From contig CAWEXG010000001.1 of the NCBI GenBank assembly GCA_963812965.1, forward strand, positions 186,001-250,000: 64,000 nt of DNA. The letters are read 5' to 3'. The notes beneath the pieces were generated by a model. That model was not told the origin of the DNA, ran no database searches, and saw nothing but the letters and a program-made list of their open reading frames with translations. Positions 29,125-37,300 of this stretch are shown here, in pieces (position 1 is the first letter of the stretch; each line of letters opens with the position of its first letter). Source of the DNA: DASXMT01 sp963812965. Lineage in GTDB: Bacteria; Actinomycetota; Acidimicrobiia; Acidimicrobiales; RAAP-2. Both the position numbers and the translations under genes were made by a program.

Positions 29125-29400
29125 GGCTCGAGTGCTCCTCTCGTGAGATGACTGCCCCCGGCAAGCCGACGCAAATTGCACGAATCACCAGGTGCCGAAA
29201 GGATGCAGGAGGGGGATTTCGGTACGGTCACGCCCGTGTTACTAACGCGTGAACTGAGACGAATTTGCTACTCAGAGCGCTGGCATGACTCCGCGACGCG
29301 GGTACCTGAGCCTCCGAGATACCTGCTGTGCTTCTGAGAGTGCCGGGACTCTCGAACTCGGGACTTCCCGGCCGGGTCCAGCAGCGGGTCCGGGCCCCGA
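29125..29400. other. Intergenic region upstream of amt
   Basis: This 276-bp gap must hold the amt promoter on the minus strand and the 3' end of the membrane-protein gene beyond 29401. It has a GC-rich, partly self-complementary stretch at about 29340-29400 that could be a terminator. I find no gene and no certain GlnR-type site. Confidence 0.35.
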
Positions 29401-30099
29401 CTACCGCTTCGGCGGCGAAGTCGGTGGGGTGTAACGCTTGTTGGCGCCAGGACGACCGGTCGTCGAACGACCGCTCGTCGATCCACCATCAGTCCCTCTC
29501 GCCTCTTTCAGTTTCGACTGCAGCCGGAAAGCACGAACCAGCAGCCAGGCTCCCGCCAGGATGTACGGGATACCGAACCCCCAGAAGTGGAGATTGAAGA
29601 TGGAGAGCCCGTAGAGCGCCATGGTGATCCCGAGGTAGAGGCGCTTGCGAAACCAGGCCATCGCCAGCATCAACAGAGCCAGGCCGATGGTCACCGCGCC
29701 AAGCTCGAGGTAGAGCGACGGGTTCACGTGCGCCGTATTGATGGCGCCGTTGCTCAGATGGGCCTTGGGATCGTCGCCGATCAGGCTTCCGGTGACCACC
29801 AGGCCGATAGCGGCAGCGATCGGTGCCAGCAATAGGCCGACGAGGCGTTCCTTGTCGTCGGCACGGGCAACGGCCGCCTCCAACTCGGAAACAGTGGTCG
29901 GACCAGCATCAGCGGGCTTCGCGCCTGTGCCGCTCTCAGCAGCAACGACTGGCTTCAGCATGGCGTCACGCAGACGACTGCCGAGCGACCCTTTGTCCGA
30001 GTCGCCTTTGAGGCGTCGGGGGGCAGCACGGAAACGTTCCCGAGCACTCGGTTTGTACGGAACGTCGTCGTCGGTAGCGTCAGGATCGCTTCCGGACAT
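29401..30099 (-). CDS. Membrane protein of unknown function, four TM helices
   Basis: The 232-residue protein has a charged cytoplasmic N-terminus (1-80), then hydrophobic helices at about 84-104, 128-146, 150-170 and 173-192, and a Ser/Thr/Arg-rich disordered tail. SLFYLELGAVTIG-like and FWGFGIPYILAGAWLLVRAF segments recall small actinobacterial membrane proteins seen without function. I do not recognise a domain. It may share a transcript with the gene at 30150, about 50 bp upstream. Confidence 0.7.
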   Translation of the reverse strand: MSGSDPDATDDDVPYKPSARERFRAAPRRLKGDSDKGSLGSRLRDAMLKPVVAAESGTGAKPADAGPTTVSELEAAVARADDKERLVGLLLAPIAAAIGLVVTGSLIGDDPKAHLSNGAINTAHVNPSLYLELGAVTIGLALLMLAMAWFRKRLYLGITMALYGLSIFNLHFWGFGIPYILAGAWLLVRAFRLQSKLKEARGTDGGSTSGRSTTGRPGANKRYTPPTSPPKR

Positions 30100-30149
30100 C
30101 GGCGAAGGCTAGCGCGCCCACCGAGTCGGTGCGAAGCCAGTCCGCCGGT

Positions 30150-30740
30150 TCAAGGAGTCCTGCGGATGTGTCGCCGCCTGAGAACGATGGCGATTATGAG
30201 AAGGACGAGAACGACCAGCAGGATCGTCGGGAGAATGAACACCTTCCACGACGAGTGCTGGGTAGCCACGGCGTCGGGCGTAGAGAGGAGCGCCGGGTCA
30301 CCCGGCACAGTGATACCCCGGATCGTCGATCGAGGAGCGTGCAGTGCGGTTCCCGGAATGGCGTCGTTGTAACGATGGCCATCGATCGTGAACGTTCCCC
30401 TGCACTCGTAGCCGACCAGGTTGCTACCGCTGCCGCCCATCATGCCGAGGCATCCCGATACCGTGACCTCGACCGCTACTCCGTGCTGACGCAGGCTGGT
30501 GATCTGAGCGTTCTTGTCGACTCCGGCCTGGAAGAGAATGACGGTGAGAACGGCCAGAGCCACCAGGCACAAGGCCACGACGACACGACCGACGTGACGG
30601 GCGTTCACTTCCACGCCAGCTCCGCGAAGGGCCATGACCGGCTGATCGGATGGATCGATCTTCCCGGTCTTCGTCTCGGCGTCCCCGGGGGCCGGACCCT
30701 TCGGAGCTGTTGGCTCTGGAGCACTCATTGGCTTGTCCAT
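30150..30740 (-). CDS. Membrane protein of unknown function with an extracytoplasmic domain
   Basis: The 196-residue protein has a cytoplasmic N-terminus (1-48), a helix (about 50-71), an extracytoplasmic domain with two Cys (SGCLGMMGG and GYECRGTF) that could form a disulfide, and a second helix near residues 166-188 before a short basic tail. The architecture, with a YDAxxPGT-like segment (RYNDAIPGTALH), is reminiscent of DUF3592 proteins, but I am unsure. Confidence 0.65.
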   Translation of the reverse strand: MDKPMSAPEPTAPKGPAPGDAETKTGKIDPSDQPVMALRGAGVEVNARHVGRVVVALCLVALAVLTVILFQAGVDKNAQITSLRQHGVAVEVTVSGCLGMMGGSGSNLVGYECRGTFTIDGHRYNDAIPGTALHAPRSTIRGITVPGDPALLSTPDAVATQHSSWKVFILPTILLVVLVLLIIAIVLRRRHIRRTP

Positions 30741-30911
30741 CTCTCAACTCGCCGCCCGGCAGCTGTCCTCCAGCGATCGGAGATCGTAGCAGTGGCGACG
30801 AGAAGTCCTCAGGGCTCCGCCGGATACGTCTGCATCGATACTCCTTTACTGGTTTACCGGTGCTCCGGATGTCTCCCTGCAGAAGGGGGGCTCTCGCTAT
30901 AGCCTCTGCTC

Positions 30912-31334
30912 ATGGCCATCACCGCGAAGCCACTCGATCTCAGCTCCATCTGGCTCTTTTCGAGCTGTTCGGCCGGTGAGCTCCGGAAGATCCGACGCTC
31001 GCTGGACGAGTCGACCGTTCCGGCGGGAAAGGTGCTCTGTGAAGAGGGGGCCATCGGACGGGAGTTCTTCATCATCGTGGACGGCTCGGTCACGGTGACC
31101 CGCAATGGAAAGAAGATAGCGACGCTACAGAACGGTGCGTCCTTCGGAGAGCTCGCGCTTCTCGACCGGAAGCCGCGTTCCGCCACCGTGGTGGCAGCTA
31201 CCGAGACGCGGCTCCTGGTCCTGGCACAACGTCAGTTCACCGGTCTCCTCGACGACATCCCCACGCTCTCCCGCAAGCTCTTGGCGGCCATGGCCGAACG
31301 ACTGCGGGAAGCGGACGCCAAAGCCTTTCACTGA
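30912..31334 (+). CDS. Stand-alone cyclic nucleotide-binding domain protein
   Basis: The 140-residue protein is almost only a cNMP-binding beta-barrel: FSSCSAGELRKI, the GKVLCEEGAIGREFFII strand-turn, and a phosphate-binding cassette FGELALLDRKPRSATVVA with the expected Glu and Arg. No helix-turn-helix or enzyme domain is attached, unlike CRP. Single-domain proteins of this kind are frequent in actinobacteria and may sense cAMP. The partner is unknown. Confidence 0.85.
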   Translation: MAITAKPLDLSSIWLFSSCSAGELRKIRRSLDESTVPAGKVLCEEGAIGREFFIIVDGSVTVTRNGKKIATLQNGASFGELALLDRKPRSATVVAATETRLLVLAQRQFTGLLDDIPTLSRKLLAAMAERLREADAKAFH

Positions 31335-31406
31335 GAGGCTGAGCCAACAGGCAGCCGCCGTGACCCGAGCGGTCCGGCGATGGGGATGCCGGGGTGAGGC
31401 GACGGC

Positions 31407-33455
31407 TCAGGCCAGGGGGACCTCGACGTCGAGCGACTCCTCCACCAGCTGCGAGAGATCGAGAACCCGGACGTCGTCCTCTCTCTGATTGGCCTTGACC
31501 GCGTCGTCGAGCATGATCATGCAGTAGGGGCAGGCAGTGGAGACCACGTCGGCACCGGTGCCCAGAGCCTCTTCGGTTCGCTCCATATTGACCCGTTTCC
31601 CCAGGTTCTCTTCGAGCCACATGCGGGCACCACCAGCTCCACAGCAGAAGCCCTTCTCCCGACACCGCTTCATCTCCACCTGCTTGGCACCAGGGATGGC
31701 GTCGATGACCGTGCGAGGCTCGTCGAAGATCCGGTTATGCCGGCCCAGATAACACGGGTCGTGATAGGTGACCGTCCCGTTGTAACCACCGCCAGGGGTG
31801 AGCTTGCCTGCGGTGACCAAGTGCTCCAGGAGCTGGGAGTGGTGGATGACCTCGAAGTTGCCACCCAGGGCCGGGTACTCGTTGGAGAGGGAGTTGAAGC
31901 AGTGGGGACAGCTGGCGATGACCTTCTTCGCTCCCACGCCTTCGAGCGTCTCGATATTGAGCTTGGCCTGCTCCTGATAGAGGTACTCGTTGCCCAGACG
32001 CCGAGCCGGATCACCGGTACAGCTCTCCTTGCTACCGAGGATGGCAAACGACACACCGGCCCGGTGGAGCATGCGGGCAGTCGCCTGTGCACCTTTGCGA
32101 GCCCGCTCGTCGAGGGCACTGGCGCAACCAACCCAGTAGAGGTACTCGATGTCATCGGGGATGGTGTCGGTCACCACCGGAACCTCGAAGTCCAGGCTCT
32201 GGATCCAATCGGTGCGTTTGGCCGAGCCGAGTCCCCACGGATCGCCCTGGTTCTCGATGTTCCTCAGCATCAGGCCGGCCTCTGTGGGGAAGCGGGACTC
32301 CATCAGAACCTCGTACCGACGCATGTCGATGATGGTGTCGATGTGCTCGATGTCAACCGGGCACTCCTCCACGCAGGCGCCACAGGTAGTACATGACCAC
32401 AGGACGTCGGGATCGATGACTGAGGGCACCAGGCCCTCCACCTCGAGTCCTGCAGCACGGTTCTTCTGCATGATCCGGTCCGCCGAAGCGAACATATTGT
32501 CGCGCAGGTCCATGATCAGCAGCTTGGGAGAGAGCGGCTTGTCGGTGTTCCACGCCGGGCACTGGGACTGACAACGGCCACACTCGGTACAGGTGGCCAT
32601 GTCGAGAAGCTGCTTCCACGAGAAGTCCTCGATCCGGCCAGCACCGAAGACCACTTCATCGTCCTCGCCAACATCTTCCATGCTCATATCCGGCGTGGAG
32701 GAGAGCGCTCCCAATGCCCGGGGACGGCGGGAGGTGGCCACGTTGATCGGTGCCAAGAAGATATGCAGGTGCTTCGAGTAAGCAACGAAGACAGCGAAGC
32801 TCGTAATGACGGCAATGTTGACCAAGAGCAGCACCGTCTCGATGACGCTGTTGACACCGGTTCCCAGAGGTTTCAGCACATTGGCGATCCCGTGGGAGGC
32901 GAACGCCCACCAGCCATACGGGAAGTTCCCGGTGTTGACCTGGGCGGCCCGATAGCCGAGGAGCGAGATGATGACCAGGGCGATCATGCCGAGAACTAGC
33001 CAGGCGGCGGTGGTGTGAGAGCCGAAGAACCGGGAGCGGCGGTCCTCTCGCTTGGGTGAGTTCTTGATCCGGATGGCAGTGAAGACGATCAACGCCAGTA
33101 GTACGGAGACGGCAAAGAAGTCTTCGAGGAAGCCGATGACGGCGGTGTGGCCGATGAGCGGGATGTGAAAATTCCGCTGAAAGAGACAGCCAAAGGCCTC
33201 GATGATGGTCAGGATGAGGATGGTGAATCCCCAGAAGGTCATGGCGTGAGCCACACCCGGGACCGTCCATTGGAGAAGCTTCTTCTGACCACCGACCTCG
33301 ACCAGCTCGGCCTTCATTCGCTTGGGAAGGTCCTTGAACCGCTCAGGAGCGGGCTGGCCGGCGGAGATCAGGCGATAGAGCCAGAAGAAACGCCTGCCTG
33401 CGATGGAGAGCATGATCACGGTCACGCCAAGGCCGATAGCAAGTCTGACGGGCAC
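31407..33455 (-). CDS. Membrane Fe-S reductase of the EtfD / heterodisulfide-reductase type
   Basis: The 682-residue protein has an N-terminal membrane part with about five helices (roughly 5-25, 68-90, 106-128, 150-168, 203-226), then two 4Fe-4S ferredoxin motifs (CTECGRCQSQCP at 289-300 and CTTCGACVEECP at 355-366) and two CCG domains, with HDPCYLGRHN, REKGFCCGAGGARMW and CPYCMIML. This is the layout of mycobacterial Rv0338c (EtfD), which passes electrons from electron-transfer flavoprotein to menaquinone during fatty-acid oxidation. No etf genes are adjacent, so the partner is inferred from the family. Confidence 0.85.
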   Translation of the reverse strand: MPVRLAIGLGVTVIMLSIAGRRFFWLYRLISAGQPAPERFKDLPKRMKAELVEVGGQKKLLQWTVPGVAHAMTFWGFTILILTIIEAFGCLFQRNFHIPLIGHTAVIGFLEDFFAVSVLLALIVFTAIRIKNSPKREDRRSRFFGSHTTAAWLVLGMIALVIISLLGYRAAQVNTGNFPYGWWAFASHGIANVLKPLGTGVNSVIETVLLLVNIAVITSFAVFVAYSKHLHIFLAPINVATSRRPRALGALSSTPDMSMEDVGEDDEVVFGAGRIEDFSWKQLLDMATCTECGRCQSQCPAWNTDKPLSPKLLIMDLRDNMFASADRIMQKNRAAGLEVEGLVPSVIDPDVLWSCTTCGACVEECPVDIEHIDTIIDMRRYEVLMESRFPTEAGLMLRNIENQGDPWGLGSAKRTDWIQSLDFEVPVVTDTIPDDIEYLYWVGCASALDERARKGAQATARMLHRAGVSFAILGSKESCTGDPARRLGNEYLYQEQAKLNIETLEGVGAKKVIASCPHCFNSLSNEYPALGGNFEVIHHSQLLEHLVTAGKLTPGGGYNGTVTYHDPCYLGRHNRIFDEPRTVIDAIPGAKQVEMKRCREKGFCCGAGGARMWLEENLGKRVNMERTEEALGTGADVVSTACPYCMIMLDDAVKANQREDDVRVLDLSQLVEESLDVEVPLA

Positions 33456-33507
33456 TGAGTCTCTTCCTCCTGGGGCTACTTCTCGGTAGTGATGTGGATC
33501 AACCGGC

Positions 33508-34074
33508 CTATGAGCGGAAGTTGTCCGCGTATCGGCTCGGGGTCGGTCCCCGCTGACCCTGGTACTTCGATTTCAGACTGGTAGAGCCATAGGGGTTGTC
33601 TGCCGGCGTGGTCATCTGGAGGAAGCTGATCTGCCCAATCTTCATGCCGGGGTAGACAGTAATGGGCAGGTTGGCCACGTTGGAGAGCTCCAGTGTCAGG
33701 TGACCATCCCAGCCCGCGTCTACGAACCCGGCGGTGGAGTGGATCAGTAGGCCAAGCCGCCCTAAGGACGACTTGCCCTCCAGGCGAGCCACCAGATCAT
33801 CCGGAAGAGTGACCTTCTCCTTCGTGGAGCCGAGGACGAATTCGCCCGGATGGAGTATCAGTGGGACATCGTCACCGATGTCGACGAGCTCAGTGAGATC
33901 TTCCTGGTCCTCCCTCACGTCGATGACCCGGCTGGTGTGGTTCCGGAACAGACGGAAGTACCGGTCGACGTGCAGATCGACCGAGGACGGTTGGATGCAC
34001 CCATCGCCCAACGGGTCGATGCTGATGCGTCCGGAATCGAGTGCTTCACGGATAGAGCGGTCAGAGAGAACCAT
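33508..34074 (-). CDS. dcd: dCTP deaminase, probably bifunctional (dUMP-forming)
   Basis: Dcd deaminates dCTP to supply dUTP/dUMP for thymidylate synthesis. The 188-residue protein shows IDPLGDGCIQPSSVDLH, the LEGKSSLGRLGLLIHSTAGF catalytic region and KYQGQRGPTPSRY at the C-terminus. The close match to the mycobacterial enzyme as I recall it suggests the bifunctional form that also hydrolyses dUTP. The start ATG 34074 is close to the family N-terminus. Confidence 0.93.
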   Translation of the reverse strand: MVLSDRSIREALDSGRISIDPLGDGCIQPSSVDLHVDRYFRLFRNHTSRVIDVREDQEDLTELVDIGDDVPLILHPGEFVLGSTKEKVTLPDDLVARLEGKSSLGRLGLLIHSTAGFVDAGWDGHLTLELSNVANLPITVYPGMKIGQISFLQMTTPADNPYGSTSLKSKYQGQRGPTPSRYADNFRS

Positions 34075-34122
34075 GCGCGCTAGACGATAGTGTGAACGGG
34101 CGCATCCAGGCGTCGTTCACAT

Positions 34123-34193
34123 GCGGGCGTAGTTCAGAGGCAGAACATCAGCTTCCCAAGCTGAGAACGCGGGTTCGATTCCCGTCGCCCGCT
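34123..34193 (+). tRNA. tRNA-Gly (anticodon CCC)
   Basis: A full cloverleaf can be drawn: acceptor gcgggcg with cgcccgc, D arm gttc/gaac, anticodon stem tcagc/gctga with loop ttcccaa, a 4-base variable loop, and T arm gcggg-ttcgatt-cccgt. The anticodon at the centre of the loop is CCC, reading GGG glycine codons. CCA is not encoded. Confidence 0.95.
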
Positions 34194-34277
34194 CTCCGAG
34201 CTCAGAGTACATTTACCCACGTCAACGTGTATTTCTGCTCTTTCCGAACTAGGACGTGCTGCACGGCGGTGCCCACG

Positions 34278-34325
34278 CCCCGCTCGTTCCGTCTGGGGGG
34301 AAAGCGGCCGACGGAACGAGCGGGG
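34278..34325. terminator. Strong hairpin after the giant repeat gene
   Basis: Perfect 16-bp arms (ccccgctcgttccgtc and gacggaacgagcgggg) enclose a 16-base loop. The hairpin lies 12 bp downstream of the giant minus-strand gene and 85 bp beyond the plus-strand tRNA, so it can end both transcripts. Confidence 0.75.
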
Positions 34326-34336
34326 GTGGAGTGGGG

Positions 34337-37300
34337 TTACGAACCGCTGGGTGTTCCAACCGCGCCCACGATCAGGGCGTTCAGGTGTTGACCACCCTCT
34401 GAGCCGTCGAAGGCGGCGTCGCCGAAGGTGAAGATGCCTCCGTCTGAGGCCACCAACCAGTAGCCCTTGCCGTCAGGAGTAGCAGCCATGCCAACGATCG
34501 GGGCGTTCAGATGCTGACCGCCCTCGGAGCCGTCGAAAGCGGCGTCGCCGAAGGTGAAGATGCCTCCGTCTGAGGCCACCAACCAGTAGCCCTTGCCGTC
34601 AGGAGTAACAGCCATGCCAACGATCGGCTGGTTGAGGTGCTGTCCGCCCTCGGAGCCGTCGAAAGCGGCGTCGCCGAAGGTGAAGATGCCTCCGTCTGAG
34701 GCCACCAACCAGTAGCCCTTGCCGTCAGGAGTAACAGCCATGCCAACGATCGGGGCGTTCAGATGCTGACCGCCCTCGGAGCCGTCGAAAGCGGCGTCGC
34801 CGAAGGTGAAGATCCCTCCGTCTGAGGCCACCAACCAGTAGCCCTTGCCGTCAGGAGTAACAGCCATGCCAACGATCGGGGCGTTCAGATGCTGACCGCC
34901 CTCGGAGCCGTAGTAGCCGGCGTCGCCGAAGGTGAAGATGCCTCCGTCTGAGGCCACCAACCAGTAGCCCTTGCCGTCAGGAGTAGCAGCCATGCCAACG
35001 ATCGGAGCGTTCAGGTGTTGGCCACCCTCAGAGCCGTAGTAGCCGGCGTCGCCGAAGGTGAAGATGCCTCCGTCGGCACCGACCATCCAGTAACCCTGAT
35101 TGGATGTGGGGGGGACCGTCAGCGTGGCAGCACTGGTCGTGGCGCTGTTCACCGAGTTGGTGAACACAGCCTGGAACTTCGTGCCGTTGTTCGCTGAGGT
35201 CGGGGTGAACGTGTAGCTCGCCGAAGTGGCGCCCGAGATGTTGGTGAAGCTGCTCGAACCCGACGGCTCGGACTGCCACTGAACGGTGGGAGTCGGATTG
35301 CCCGAAGCGGCGGCAGTGAAGGTGACTGCGGTGCCGCTCACAGTGGTCCGTGACGTCGGTTGAGTCGTGACCGTGGGTGCGAAGTCCACCGTCAGCGTGG
35401 CCGCGTTCGTCGTGGCGCTGTTCACCGAGTTGGTGAACACAGCCTGGAACTTCGTGCCGTTGTTCGCTGAGGTCGGGGTGAACGTGTAGCTCGCCGAAGT
35501 GGCGCCCGAGATGTTGGTGAAGCTGCTCGAACCCGACGGCTCGGACTGCCACTGAACGGTGGGAGTCGGCGTTCCACTAGCCGCGGCGGTGAAGGTGACT
35601 GCGGTGCCGCTCACAGTGGTCCGTGACGTCGGTTGAGTCGTGACCGTGGGTGCGAAGTCCACCGTCAGCGTGGCCGCGTTCGTCGTGGCGCTGTTCACCG
35701 AGTTGGTGAACACGGCCTGGAACTTCGTGCCGTTGTTCGCTGAGGTCGGCGTGAACGTGTAGCTGGGCGAAGTGGCGCCCGAGATGTTGGTGAAGCTGTT
35801 CGAACCCGACGGCTCGGACTGCCACTGAACCGTGGGAGTCGGCGTTCCACTAGCCGCGGCGGTGAACGTGACCGGGGTGCCGGCATTCACTGTCTGCGAG
35901 GTTGGTTGAGTGGTAACCGTGGGTGCGAAGTCCACCGTCAGCGTGGCCGCGTTCGTCGTGGCGCTGTTCACCGAGTTGGTGAACACGGCCTGGAACTCGG
36001 TGCCGTTGTTCGCTGAGGTCGGCGTGAACGTGTAGCTGGGCGAAGTGGCGCCCGAGATGTTGGTGAAGCTGTTCGAACCCGACGGCTCGGACTGCCACTG
36101 AACCGTGGGAGTCGGATTGCCTGAAGCCGCAGCGGTGAAGGTGACCGGGGTGCCGGCGTTCACTGTCTGGGAGTTCGGCTGGGTGGTGATGCTCGGTGCG
36201 AAGTCCACCGTCAGCGTGGCAGCACTGGTCGTGGCGCTGTTCACCGAGTTGGTGAACACAGCCTGGAACTTCGTGCCGTTGTCTGTAGCTGCTGGGGTGA
36301 ACGTGTAGCTGGGCGACGTGGCACCCGAGATGTTGGTGAAGCTGCTCGAACCCGACGGCTCGGACTGCCACTGAACGGTGGGAGTCGGCGTTCCACTAGC
36401 CGCGGCGGTGAACGTGACCGGGGTGCCGGCGTTCACCGTCCGCGAGGTTGGCTGGGTAGTGATGATCGGTGCAACGGTCAACACCTGCACCGTCAGCGTG
36501 GCCGCGTTCGTCGTGGCGCTGTTCACCGAGTTGGTGAACACGGCCTGGAACTTCGTACCGTTGTCCAACAAGGTCGGGGTGAACGTGTAGCTGGGTGACG
36601 TGGCACCCGAGATGTTGGTAAAGCTGCTCGAACCCGACGGCTCGGACTGCCACTGAACCGTGGGAGTCGGATTGCCCGAAGCGGCAGCGGTGAAGGTGAC
36701 CGGGGTGCCGCTCACAGTGTTCTGCGACGTCGGTTGGGTGGTGATACTCGGTGCGAAGTCCACCGTCAGCGTGGCAGCACTGGTCGTGGCGCTGTTCACC
36801 GAGTTGGTGAACACAGCCTGGAACTTCGTGCCGTTGTCTGTAGCTGCTGGGGTGAACGTGTAGCTCGTCGAAGTGGCACCCGAGATGTTGGTGAAGCTGC
36901 TCGAACCCGACGGCTCGGACTGCCACTGAACCGTGGGAGTCGGATTGCCCGAAGCGGCAGCGGTGAAGGTGACCGGGGTGCCGGCGTTCACTGTCTGGGA
37001 GTTCGGCTGGGTCGTGATGCTCGGTGCGAAGTCCACCGTCAGCGTGGCCGCGTTCGTCGTGGCGCTGTTCACCGAGTTGGTGAACACGGCCTGGAACTCG
37101 GTGCCATTGTTCGCTGAGGTCGGCGTGAACGTGTAGCTCGCCGACGTAGCGCCCGAGATGTTGGTGAAGCTGTTCGAACCTGACGGCTCGGACTGCCACT
37201 GAACCGTGGGAGTCGGATTGCCCGAAGCCGCGGCGGTGAAGGTGACCGGGGTGCCGGCGTTCACCGTCTGCGAGTTCGGCTGGGTGGTGATCGAGGGCGC

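Noticed and set aside
29330..29400. tRNA-like sequence with gttcga and paired GC arms on the minus strand
   Set aside because: No T loop closes with a proper 5-bp stem and no D or anticodon arm can be drawn; more likely terminator-like GC-rich DNA.
34343..37296. Regular repeats suggesting a CRISPR array
   Set aside because: The repeats are 126 and 267 bp, contiguous and in frame, and encode protein domains; no spacers or cas genes exist.
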